Assembly: GCA_030613615.1 (NCBI GenBank)
Contig: JAUWLR010000015.1
Span: forward strand, 1-34,105
Length of the DNA: 34,105 nt
Direction: 5' to 3'
DNA from: Candidatus Eiseniibacteriota bacterium
GTDB taxonomy: Bacteria; Joyebacterota; Joyebacteria; Joyebacterales; Joyebacteraceae
Part shown: positions 17,699 through 24,980 of the stretch, piece after piece
Position numbering within the stretch: the first letter of the stretch is position 1
Layout of the letters: every line of letters begins with the position of its first letter
Position numbers and translations under genes: made by a program
The notes under the pieces: model-generated
Databases searched by the model: none
The model's input: the letters and a program-made list of their open reading frames with translations, nothing else
What the model was told of the DNA's origin: nothing

Positions 17699-18280
17699 AT
17701 GAACGCACGAAGCCCGCGCGGGCTGATGCGGCGAGCCTGGGCGACCGCGGCCCACAGACTCGGACTGCGTGAGGACCGCGGACACAACCGCGCAGAGAGG
17801 CGACGCTCTCGTCGGCTTGGGAGAGCGCGGAACCAGAGAGGCGTGACCGTGATAGAGATCATGGTCTCGGTCGTCGTCCTCGCGATCGTTATCGCGCCGA
17901 TGTTCGATGCTTTCGTGAGGGGAAGGGTCATGGTAGCACACCGCGGGGAAGAGCGGGTGGCGCTGAGGCTGGTCGAGAGGAAGGTCGAGCAGCTGCTCGC
18001 GGCAGGAGGGGCGATGACAGGGAGCGACGCGGACATCACCAGCACCCACATGGCCGCCGGAACTCACCCGATCAACTCTGCCATAACGCTCATCACTCGC
18101 GGCGACCTGGACACCTCAAACGATGTCATCGGCGACCTGACGTGGGAAGTGACCTCCGTCACGTGGTCGGACGCTGGAGGCACGTGGGACGACGCGACCT
18201 ACAAGCACGTCGTGACCAAGCTGGCGTGGCCACTGGGCGCGCACCGTGACAGCGTCTCGGTGATCACGATCATCAACTGA
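17699..18280 (+). CDS. PilV-like minor prepilin with an unusually long basic leader
   Basis: A 193-residue prepilin with cleavage site NQRG^VTVIEIMVSVVVLAIVI (Glu at +5) and the motif FVRGRVMVAHRGEERVALRLVERKVEQL in pieces typical of PilV/PulG-type pseudopilins. The leader is 48 residues long, with about 17 Arg or Lys, whereas most class III leaders have 5-25. The start is nevertheless well supported: GGAGGAAGCA lies right before the ATG at 17699, and no later ATG precedes the cleavage site except M10. It is the last gene of the minor-pilin operon; a terminator follows at 18361. Confidence 0.85.
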   Translation: MNARSPRGLMRRAWATAAHRLGLREDRGHNRAERRRSRRLGRARNQRGVTVIEIMVSVVVLAIVIAPMFDAFVRGRVMVAHRGEERVALRLVERKVEQLLAAGGAMTGSDADITSTHMAAGTHPINSAITLITRGDLDTSNDVIGDLTWEVTSVTWSDAGGTWDDATYKHVVTKLAWPLGAHRDSVSVITIIN

Positions 18281-18360
18281 TTCGGTGACGACGATCGTCG
18301 ACTGACGTGAGACGTAGCAGCCATGCCGGAGGGCGGCGTGGAGCATCCTGACAGCAACGA

Positions 18361-18391
18361 GGCCCGGCGCACACCCGCCGGGCCTTCTTCT
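18361..18391 (+). terminator. Rho-independent terminator of the minor-pilin operon
   Basis: GGCCCGGCG at 18361-18369 pairs perfectly with CGCCGGGCC at 18376-18384 around a 6-nt loop, followed by TTCTTCT. The T-rich side is on the plus strand, so it terminates the plus-strand pilin genes; it also lies between the convergent operons. Confidence 0.8.
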
Positions 18392-18414
18392 CGTTCCCTC
18401 ACTCTGACCGCACC

Positions 18415-19176
18415 CTACCCCAGGAGTGACGAGTACCACGCCAGCGCCGACTCACCCCAGAGCAGCGCCAGCACGGCGCCGAGGGCGATGAAGGGCCCGA
18501 ACGGCAGACTGCTGTCCCAGTTCTTAGGCTTGCGGGCCATCACGATCACGCCGACGACGGCGCCTATGAAGAAGGCGACGAAGAGCGAGATCAGAACCAG
18601 CTTCCAACCCATGAACGCGCCGAGCATGGCCGCGAGCTTGACGTCTCCCCCACCCATGCTCTCCTTCTTCAGGAACAGCTCACCCAGGACGCCTATCAGA
18701 TAGAGCGCCCCGCCACCGACCACCACACCCAGAAGCGAGTCCCAGAATCCCACGAGCCCGACGAGGGGAGCGACGATGATCCCGACCACGATGCCGGGCA
18801 GAGTCACCCTGTCGGGAATGATACGGAGGTCCAGGTCGATGAAGGAGAGCAGAAGGAGCACACAGGAGAGCAGCCAGTAGACGAAGAAGGGGACGGTCAG
18901 GCCGAATCGCATGAACAGAAGCACGGGCAGGACACCTGACAGCACCTCGACGACCGGGTACCGTGGAGAGATGCGTGCCGCGCAGTATCTGCACTTCCCG
19001 CGCAACAGCAGGTAACCCAGCACGGGAATGTTGTCCCGCGCACGAAGGCGGGTGCCGCAGGCGGGACAGGCCGATGGAGGCCTGACAATCGATTCGCCGC
19101 GCGGCACCCGATAGATGACTACGTTGAAGAAGCTCCCGAGTATCGACCCAACGATGAATAGAGCCGCTTCCGTCAA
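18415..19176 (-). CDS. pilD: Prepilin peptidase / N-methyltransferase
   Basis: A 253-residue inner-membrane enzyme that cleaves prepilin leaders and methylates the new N-terminus. The N-terminal cytoplasmic part has GSFFNVVIYRVPRGESIV and two CxxC pairs (CPACG and CRYC) that bind zinc. The aspartyl catalytic residues lie in LSFIDLDLRIIPD and in GGGDVKLAAMLG, the GxGD-type motif. Seven to eight hydrophobic segments are visible. The start is TTG, directly after the pilQ stop (TAG-TTG), with GGGGAG six bases upstream, so it is translationally coupled to the secretin gene. It is the last gene of the machine operon. Confidence 0.95.
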   Translation of the reverse strand: MTEAALFIVGSILGSFFNVVIYRVPRGESIVRPPSACPACGTRLRARDNIPVLGYLLLRGKCRYCAARISPRYPVVEVLSGVLPVLLFMRFGLTVPFFVYWLLSCVLLLLSFIDLDLRIIPDRVTLPGIVVGIIVAPLVGLVGFWDSLLGVVVGGGALYLIGVLGELFLKKESMGGGDVKLAAMLGAFMGWKLVLISLFVAFFIGAVVGVIVMARKPKNWDSSLPFGPFIALGAVLALLWGESALAWYSSLLG

Positions 19177-20598
19177 CTACTTCTCCCCCATTATCTCCGC
19201 GAGCCTTGCGGTCTTGCGCTCGGTGATCCGCTTGAGCGCCTCGGGTCCGAGGATTCTCGGAGTGATGAACACCATTACCTCTGAGTCCACCTCGCTCTCG
19301 ACGCTCTTGCGGAAGAGCCGCCCGAGCAGCGGGATGTCACCGAGGAGCGGTACCTTGAAGTGAGTCTCGTTGACGTCCTTCCGGAGGAGACCGCCAATGA
19401 CGATCGTCTCACCGTCCCGCGCCATCACCGTCGTCTTCGCCGTCCTCTTCCTCGTGTCTACCGCCTCATCCGGGAAGTAGGCCGATCGCGCTGCCGAGCT
19501 TACCTCGGGCTCGATGGTCATGGTAACGAAATCGTCGTTGTTGACGTGAGGCGTTACCTTGAGCGTGACGCCCACGTCGCCGTAGAGGGGCTCGATGGTC
19601 AGGTACCCATCGGGAGAAACGGTCGTCTTCTTGGCCATCGCGATGTGCGACGTGATGGCGATGATCGCTTCCTGGTTGTCGATGGTCAGGATCTGCGGCG
19701 AGGCAAGCACCTTGGCGAGTCCGTCACGCTCCATCGCCCTGATACGCGCGCTGATGTCCTGGAACCCGTCGATGAAGGAGTGCCACTTGCCGAAGCTCAG
19801 GTCCAGCAGACCCTCCATCGCCTTGTGCTCCACCAGGGTCGAGACAGTCTCCCACACGCCGGTCTCATCGTTCTGCACCAACTCATGTTGCCACTGGTGG
19901 ACGTAGTTGAACCCGCCGCCATACGACGTGCCCTGCTCAGTGTCGTAGCCCGAGTAGCCCCACTCGACTCCCAGATCGAGATTGGCCTCGTCGGCCACTT
20001 CGACGATCTGCGCCTCGATGAGAACCTGTCCCGTGGGGTTGTCGAGCTCCCGCACGATCGACTCGATTGTCGACATGTTCTCCGGGATGTCGGACACGAC
20101 CATCGCGTTTGTCCGCTGGTCCACGACGACGGTGCCGACCTCGGTCAGCACGGCCTCGATCGTGGGCTTCAGCATCACGGCGTCGGCGAAGTCGGTGTGG
20201 AAGACATCCGTCACGGTCGCCACTGGCGGGCCGTCCGGAGATTCCATAATGACGTAGATGTTCGTGCCCTTCTGGCGCGTGTACCACAGACCGTTGGCCT
20301 TCATGATCGCCGCCAGGGCGTCCTCGACGAGAACGTCCTCAAGGTAGACGTTGATCGTCTTCCCGGTCAGGCCGCTTCCGATGAGAAAGTTGATACCGGT
20401 CTTCTGCGTCATGACCTTGAGCACGCTGCCCAGCGTCACGCTCGTCAGATTCAATGAGAGTCTCTGACCCCGCTGGTCCGTGTTCGTCGCCCCACTCTGT
20501 GACCATGCGGGCGAGCACGTGACAATCAGCAGGGCGGCGACCACCGCGATGATCGTGAAGAAGCGGTACGCCTTGTCTGTCGATTTCCGGACCATCAT
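19177..20598 (-). CDS. pilQ: Type IV pilus secretin PilQ
   Basis: A 473-residue secretin that forms the outer-membrane channel for the pilus. A Sec signal peptide covers about residues 1-32 (hydrophobic FFTIIAVVAALLIV, cleavage after AWS). An N0/STN domain follows (LSLNLTSVTLGSVLKVM, TINVYLEDVLVEDALAAIM), then an N1 domain ending in LIEAQIVEVADEANLDLGV, then the secretin core with VLASPQILTIDNQEAIIAI and the late motif DGETIVIGGLLRKD, VPLLGDIPLLGRLF. It is shorter than proteobacterial PilQ because there is no AMIN peptidoglycan-binding domain. It implies an outer membrane. It directly abuts pilD and lies 10 nt after pilP. Confidence 0.95.
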   Translation of the reverse strand: MMVRKSTDKAYRFFTIIAVVAALLIVTCSPAWSQSGATNTDQRGQRLSLNLTSVTLGSVLKVMTQKTGINFLIGSGLTGKTINVYLEDVLVEDALAAIMKANGLWYTRQKGTNIYVIMESPDGPPVATVTDVFHTDFADAVMLKPTIEAVLTEVGTVVVDQRTNAMVVSDIPENMSTIESIVRELDNPTGQVLIEAQIVEVADEANLDLGVEWGYSGYDTEQGTSYGGGFNYVHQWQHELVQNDETGVWETVSTLVEHKAMEGLLDLSFGKWHSFIDGFQDISARIRAMERDGLAKVLASPQILTIDNQEAIIAITSHIAMAKKTTVSPDGYLTIEPLYGDVGVTLKVTPHVNNDDFVTMTIEPEVSSAARSAYFPDEAVDTRKRTAKTTVMARDGETIVIGGLLRKDVNETHFKVPLLGDIPLLGRLFRKSVESEVDSEVMVFITPRILGPEALKRITERKTARLAEIMGEK

Positions 20599-20608
20599 GT
20601 CAGACCTC

Positions 20609-21151
20609 CTAGTCTACGGTCAGTACGTATTGCTTCGACCCAAACGACAGCACGACGCTGTCGGTCCTGATCTCCACGACCCTTGCTCCCTTGATTCGAT
20701 CGCCGACGTGGAGATCTAATCCATCTATCATCACAACGGGATTCTGGGGGTCCCAGATGATCCCGGAAAGCCACATCTTCGGAAGCCTGGTTACCGCTCT
20801 GGCCGGGGCCTCGGTCTGCGGTTGTGCAGTGGTCTTGAGCACTCCGGCGGGCGCAACCATCGGATCCCTGACCTCCCCGGTTTCGACGGCGTACTCGTCC
20901 TGTCCGTCCGCCCGGCTTATCTTGCCGACCATCACGAGGTGCGCGTAATCGGCATCCAGCAGTCCGACGGGACCATTCCAATTCACGTTGCCCGAGGCGG
21001 CGAGTTCGTCAATCGCGGCGCCTCCTGACATGAACGAGACGATCGCCGCCGTGACCGCTATGACGGCAGACATAGTAGCCGCGACGGGCTTCGCCTTGCC
21101 GTGCAGCTTGGCCGCGAGACCGGTTGCCTGTGGCGGTAGTTTCAGGCCCAA
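20609..21151 (-). CDS. pilP: PilP-like inner-membrane lipoprotein-type alignment protein
   Basis: A 180-residue protein with one N-terminal membrane helix (about 25-42, AATMSAVIAVTAAIVSFM) and a C-terminal beta domain of the PilP/GspC homology-region type (MWLSGIIWDPQNPVVMIDGL, LHVGDRIKGARVVEI, SVVLSFGSKQYVLTV). The linker is Pro- and Ala-rich. There is no lipobox, unlike proteobacterial PilP, so it would be anchored by the helix as GspC is. It connects PilN/PilO to the secretin in the periplasm. It lies 3 nt after pilO and 10 nt before pilQ. Confidence 0.8.
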   Translation of the reverse strand: MGLKLPPQATGLAAKLHGKAKPVAATMSAVIAVTAAIVSFMSGGAAIDELAASGNVNWNGPVGLLDADYAHLVMVGKISRADGQDEYAVETGEVRDPMVAPAGVLKTTAQPQTEAPARAVTRLPKMWLSGIIWDPQNPVVMIDGLDLHVGDRIKGARVVEIRTDSVVLSFGSKQYVLTVD

Positions 21152-21154
21152 ACT

Positions 21155-22102
21155 CTATCCCTCCCATGCCGCGAGTGCGAGGAGCACCGTGGCCTCGCTG
21201 TCGCGTTCCCTGCTGTCTGCGTCAGATCTGATCTCGACCTCCTCGAGCAAGGTGAACCTCGGCGAGCCCTCGAGCAGAGACAGGAACTCACCTATCTCGC
21301 GGAAGGTGCCCCTGATTCGAAGTCGCAGGGGGTACTCCACGAGATGCCCGGAGACATCGCGAGCAAGCAGCAGATCGGGGTCTCCCATTATCTTCACGCC
21401 GGACCCTTCGGCCATCAGCCTGACCTCAGACATGACGGTCAACCGCTGGTCGCCGGTCATCAGGCCGTCCTTGAACACGCCGATGGCCGCGTCGGCCCGC
21501 TCTATGACCACGTAGTCGTGGAGTAGGCTCTTCTGCTCCTGCACCAGGTGCAAACGCCTGCTCGTGGGCTGCATGATGAGGAAGTGGACGGAACCGACGG
21601 CAAGTGCGTAAACGCACACCACGAGAACAGCTGTCTTACCCAGCGTGTTCGCCCGCCAGGAGGCCCGAAGCCAATGGGAGTCAATCCTCAGCAGCCCGAG
21701 GCCGCGAATCTTCCCCGCCTTCCGGACGGCTGCCGGCTCGTCGACTTCGCTTTCGCCGGCCGCCACCTCATCGGGGTCCTCCGCGCCCGCGGCGTCCTCG
21801 CCGCCTTCGGTGCCCGCGGCACCATCAGCGCCCGCGGCACCATCAGCGTCCGCGGCACCATCAGCGCCCGCGGCATCCATGGCGTCTCCGGATGCGTCGA
21901 GAGTCCCATCCTTCGTGTTGTCAACGACGCCCGTGTCGAGGGCATCGCCGGAAGCCCCGAGCGGGCTTCCCGGCTGCCCCTCAGACTCCGTGGCGTCAGA
22001 CGACGAGTCAGACACACCATCGGCCTGAGCCAGAAGGTCGTCCTCCGGTCGTCCGGTTCTCTCGTCGTCACGTCTGTACTCGCTGCCGTCTGGAATCTTC
22101 AC
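21155..22102 (-). CDS. pilO: PilO-like inner-membrane alignment protein with a long acidic N-terminal extension
   Basis: A 315-residue protein. Residues about 155-315 are PilO-like: one membrane helix (LGKTAVLVVCVYALAVGSVHFL), a coiled segment, and a ferredoxin-like fold (YPLRLRIRGTFREIGEFLSLL, FTLLEEVEI). Residues 1-130 are a disordered, acidic Ala/Asp/Gly/Ser-rich extension that should be cytoplasmic, followed by a basic patch (VRKAGKIRGLGLLRID). Within it, six-residue units of DGAAGA type repeat, encoded by 18-bp tandem repeats. Typical PilO has about 200 residues and a very short cytoplasmic end. It lies 58 nt after pilN. No SD stronger than GGAGAG is seen. Confidence 0.8.
   Translation of the reverse strand: MKIPDGSEYRRDDERTGRPEDDLLAQADGVSDSSSDATESEGQPGSPLGASGDALDTGVVDNTKDGTLDASGDAMDAAGADGAADADGAAGADGAAGTEGGEDAAGAEDPDEVAAGESEVDEPAAVRKAGKIRGLGLLRIDSHWLRASWRANTLGKTAVLVVCVYALAVGSVHFLIMQPTSRRLHLVQEQKSLLHDYVVIERADAAIGVFKDGLMTGDQRLTVMSEVRLMAEGSGVKIMGDPDLLLARDVSGHLVEYPLRLRIRGTFREIGEFLSLLEGSPRFTLLEEVEIRSDADSRERDSEATVLLALAAWEG
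21813..21884. repeat. 18-bp tandem repeat in the pilO extension
   Basis: Four units of 18 bp. Two are identical (CCCGCGGCACCATCAGCG), the third differs by one base, and the fourth is degenerate. In the pilO frame each encodes A-D-G-A-A-G or a close variant. The length is a multiple of three, so unit number may vary without breaking the gene. Confidence 0.85.
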
Positions 22103-22160
22103 GTTCTCTCCTGCTCTTCCACACCACCCGGTCGTCCGCTCACCTTGAAGCGAGCACCGA

Positions 22161-22775
22161 CTAGAACGCGCAGGCTATCTCGAATCCTACGACGCTGGTG
22201 CCGCGTATCTGCGCGAGGCCGGTTCCCAGGGATTCAACGCTCTGAATGATGCTCTGGAGTTTCTCGTCGTCCTCGAGGTTCTCGACAAACGCACTGATGG
22301 CCTGGTCACCCTCGGGACCTCGACCTGCCAAGGCCACGCCTTCGATTATGATGCCCCTGAAAGAGCGGGATTTGCCTCTCGCTCCCTCTTCGGCATCCCT
22401 GAGGTCCGCAATGCTGACTCGTGTGAGCCACACACCGTCGGGCACCGCCTTGGCGATGCTCTCCCAGATCGGTGTGAAACAGATGCGACCATCCACGATC
22501 TTCGCGAGGTCCTTCAGATGGGGCTTTGTCTTCCCGATGATCATCTCGAGCTCGTCCTCGCCGGGAATGCCCGGATACTGGACGGTGAAATGCTCTCGGA
22601 GCTCGATGATCTCGGCCGCATAGACATCGGCCATCCGAAGATCGGAGACCGAGACGGCGCCCATGCTCGCGAGAGTCAGACCCAGCGAAAGTGCGGAGAA
22701 CGCCACAATGGCCGTGACGATCTTCTTCCTGCTCTCAGGGACTATCCGCTGACCTATGAAGTTGATGTCGTACAC
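22161..22775 (-). CDS. pilN: PilN-like inner-membrane alignment protein
   Basis: A 204-residue protein starting with the short cytoplasmic motif MYDINFIGQRI, whose INF segment is the PilM-binding site in PilN proteins. One membrane helix follows (about 18-42), then a coiled region and a periplasmic ferredoxin-like domain (WESIAKAVPDGVWLTRVSI). The start is GTG, 3 nt after the pilM stop, so it is probably coupled to it. It pairs with PilO to form the scaffold that links the cytoplasmic motor to the secretin. Confidence 0.85.
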   Translation of the reverse strand: MYDINFIGQRIVPESRKKIVTAIVAFSALSLGLTLASMGAVSVSDLRMADVYAAEIIELREHFTVQYPGIPGEDELEMIIGKTKPHLKDLAKIVDGRICFTPIWESIAKAVPDGVWLTRVSIADLRDAEEGARGKSRSFRGIIIEGVALAGRGPEGDQAISAFVENLEDDEKLQSIIQSVESLGTGLAQIRGTSVVGFEIACAF

Positions 22776-22778
22776 TTG

Positions 22779-23801
22779 CTAGTTTGGGTCCTTTTTCATT
22801 GCCAGTGCCGCCGCGAGCGATGAGATCGGGGCGAGCCTCTTAACCGCCTCCGCATCGAATCGCGTGTCGTCCACACGAACCCTGTCCAACGGGCTCCAGC
22901 TGACGACCTGAAGACCAGCCATCTCGGAGATCGCATCACCGAGCCCCGGTACGATCGAGGCGCCCCCGCACATGAAGAGCGCGTCGACCTGCGTACCGTC
23001 CCCCCTCGTCTGGTAGTACCTGAGCGAGCGGGAGAGCTCGCCGACCAACCGCCGCGTCACGTGCTCGATTGCCCGCGCGGAAGCCAGCTCCCGCTCGGGC
23101 TCCATGACCTTCGTCGTCTCGGCGTCTTCCAGCGTCACGGAGAGCGCGTCTGCGATGGCCTGCGTGTAGTCGTTGCCACCAATCTCGATGTCGCGAACGA
23201 ACGGGACAGCTCCCTTTCGCGCTATTCCGACGCTCGTGCTCGAAGCGCCTATGTCGATGACACCGCAGGTCTCCGGCAGCTCCTCTTCCAGAAGCAGAGC
23301 GTCGAGCAGCACCAGCGCGTCGACTCCGACCACTCTGGGCTCGAGTCCAGCTTCCTCGAGTACGGCTATCTTGGCGTCCACCGTCTCTTTGCGCGCGGCG
23401 ACGAAGAGCACGTCCATCATGTCCGACGGCGACGCCTCGGATTCGATGACACAGTGGTCGAGGTAGGAACCGTTGAGCTCGAACCCGATAACCTGACTGC
23501 CCTCGTACCTGAGAGCCCCATCCAGCTCCGCCCTGCCCAGCGCGGGGAATCGCATACCTCTCACGGCAACCTTGCGTCCGCTGACCGAGATCGCGCTGTG
23601 GTTGGTCACCAGGTCCTTCCCCTCCAGCACGAGCGACATGGCGTTTCCGTACGCGGAGGACGATGCGTCGTCCGGGACGGCGACAACGGATATGTTCTCG
23701 AGTTCGAATGCCCTGGGAGAACCGGAAAGCTCGACCAGCTTCACCGAAGTGGAGCCTATGTCGACGCCCACCAACCCCCTGTGCTGTTCTGTCTTGCGCA
23801 C
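22779..23801 (-). CDS. pilM: Type IV pilus assembly protein PilM, actin-like
   Basis: A 340-residue cytoplasmic protein with an actin/FtsA fold. The phosphate-1 loop is GLVGVDIGSTSVKLVEL near residues 9-25, the phosphate-2 loop CGVIDIGASSTSVGI near 180-195, and FMCGGASIVPGL near the C-terminus forms the adenosine loop. PilM binds ATP and recruits PilN. Spacing to pilN is 3 nt. Upstream, a short hairpin (CGGGCC-N6-GGCCCG, about 23825-23842) and a 20-bp tandem repeat separate it from the pilin gene. Confidence 0.9.
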   Translation of the reverse strand: MRKTEQHRGLVGVDIGSTSVKLVELSGSPRAFELENISVVAVPDDASSSAYGNAMSLVLEGKDLVTNHSAISVSGRKVAVRGMRFPALGRAELDGALRYEGSQVIGFELNGSYLDHCVIESEASPSDMMDVLFVAARKETVDAKIAVLEEAGLEPRVVGVDALVLLDALLLEEELPETCGVIDIGASSTSVGIARKGAVPFVRDIEIGGNDYTQAIADALSVTLEDAETTKVMEPERELASARAIEHVTRRLVGELSRSLRYYQTRGDGTQVDALFMCGGASIVPGLGDAISEMAGLQVVSWSPLDRVRVDDTRFDAEAVKRLAPISSLAAALAMKKDPN

Positions 23802-23850
23802 TTGTCCTCTGCTCCTGCTTCCCCGGGCCCCGTGAGGCCCGCCCCCGACC

Positions 23851-23890
23851 GAGATCGCTCAGAACACTCTGAGATCGCTCAGAACACCCT
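23851..23890. repeat. 20-bp tandem direct repeat over the pilA2 stop codon
   Basis: The bases 23851-23870 and 23871-23890 are 19 of 20 identical (GAGATCGCTCAGAACACTCT and the same with ACCCT). On the minus strand each copy reads R-V-F-stop, so the last residues and stop codon of the pilin gene are duplicated in the 3' untranslated part. Confidence 0.9.
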
Positions 23891-24316
23891 AGTCAAGTCT
23901 CCGCCCTCGTCCATCGTGACCACGATCGTCGCAACCTCCGACCCGAAGGGCGCAACACTCTGCCCACCATCGCACTTGACCGTGAACGCGTTCGCGGACG
24001 GAGCCCCGTCAAACATGTAGCACTCCGAACTGAAGTAGCGGCCCGCGAGGTCGTTGTTGCTGACGCCCAGAAGTCCTCCGTTCGTTACCCGTGCACCATC
24101 CGTGAAGAGCGATGGGTTTGCGAAGGTCCCGTGCTCGACGTAGTAGACGCGCATGGCGCTTCGGATCATCCCGAGAGCGGCAATGGCCTCGGTGGATTTC
24201 GAGCGCTGGGGGACCATCTGGAACATGGGAAAGGCGATAGCCGCCAGCACGCCTATGATGGTGACGACTATCATCATCTCCGTCAGAGTGAAGCCCCGCT
24301 GGTTTCGCCCAAACAT
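23879..24316 (-). CDS. Type IV pilin, second major-pilin-like gene
   Basis: A 145-residue prepilin with a short leader (MFGRNQRG) and mature N-terminus FTLTEMMIVVTIIGVLAAIA with Glu at +5. A globular part with strands follows; two Cys (in CYMFDG and TVKCDG) are well placed for the C-terminal disulphide loop of pilins. The product is about 40% alike PilA1 by eye and has the same length. The ATG at 24316 gives the leader typical of pilins; the frame is open 52 codons further upstream but this part is not pilin-like. GGGGAG lies upstream. The gene follows PilA1 after a 186-nt gap that contains a strong hairpin. Confidence 0.88.
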   Translation of the reverse strand: MFGRNQRGFTLTEMMIVVTIIGVLAAIAFPMFQMVPQRSKSTEAIAALGMIRSAMRVYYVEHGTFANPSLFTDGARVTNGGLLGVSNNDLAGRYFSSECYMFDGAPSANAFTVKCDGGQSVAPFGSEVATIVVTMDEGGDLTRVF

Positions 24317-24446
24317 GATGCCTGCTCCCCAGAACATGTGTCGAACTGACTGACTGGTTCCGCGCCGGATCGCCTGTGCCACCTCCGACCGAACCGGATC
24401 ATAACCTGCCTTAGCAACTTCCCCTACCCTGCCCCCCTCTCGAATC

Positions 24447-24476
24447 GGGGGCGGCGCCACGGAGGGCGCCACCCCC
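24447..24476 (-). other. Strong hairpin between the two pilin genes
   Basis: On the minus strand GGGGGTGGCGCC and GGCGCCGCCCCC pair over 12 bp with a 6-nt loop. The single imperfect pair is a G-U wobble in minus-strand RNA and a C-A mismatch in plus-strand RNA, so the minus strand is favoured. It lies 26 nt after the pilA1 stop. There is no T-run. It could be an attenuator or an mRNA 3'-end stabiliser that raises pilA1 output over the downstream genes. Confidence 0.6.
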
Positions 24477-24502
24477 GCTCATGGTCACATCGTTGGCACG
24501 AA

Positions 24503-24934
24503 CTAGCCGTTCGTGATGGTGCCGTTATGATCGATGAACCGTATGATCGTAGCGACTTCCGTCCCGTACGGAGCGGCGCTCAGTGCGCCATCGCACTCGA
24601 TGGTGTAGGTAGTAGCATCCGGGGCGCCGCTGAACGTGTAGCACGCACCGCTGAAGTACCTACCGAGAAGATCGTTCACACTGACGTCCAGAACGCTACC
24701 ATTCGTCACGAGCGCGCCGTCCGTGAAGCTGGCATGCACGTACGTGCCATGCTCGGCGTAGTAGACCCGCAACGCACCGCGAATCGTGCCCAGTGCAGCC
24801 ACCGCCTCCGACGCCTTAGCACGCTCAGTCGCGCCCTGATACATCGGAATGGCCACAGCCGCCAGGATGCCGACGATGATGACAACGATCATCAGCTCGA
24901 CAAGTGTGAAACCCCCCTGGTTCTTGCGCAGCAT
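24503..24934 (-). CDS. pilA: Type IV major pilin
   Basis: A 143-residue prepilin with leader MLRKNQGG and mature helix FTLVELMIVVIIVGILAAVA, with Phe +1 and Glu +5. The globular domain has strands and a Cys pair (CYTFSG ... IECDG) suited to a disulphide-bounded loop. It has the strongest ribosome binding site of the operon, AAGGAGGTG, nine bases before the ATG, which fits a major subunit. It lies 46 nt after pilC, and a strong hairpin follows. It is the best candidate for the main pilus subunit. Confidence 0.93.
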   Translation of the reverse strand: MLRKNQGGFTLVELMIVVIIVGILAAVAIPMYQGATERAKASEAVAALGTIRGALRVYYAEHGTYVHASFTDGALVTNGSVLDVSVNDLLGRYFSGACYTFSGAPDATTYTIECDGALSAAPYGTEVATIIRFIDHNGTITNG

Positions 24935-24980
24935 TTGTATTCACCTCCTTCCTGCTCTCTTAAGGCCTCTGGATGCCCAC

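Noticed and set aside
21813-21884. Short regularly spaced repeats as a possible CRISPR array
   Set aside because: The units are 18 bp with no spacers, keep the pilO reading frame, and encode a low-complexity protein segment. No cas genes are present.
22900-22990. GC-rich inverted repeats inside pilM and other coding genes as possible structured RNAs
   Set aside because: They are short and expected by chance in GC-rich coding sequence.
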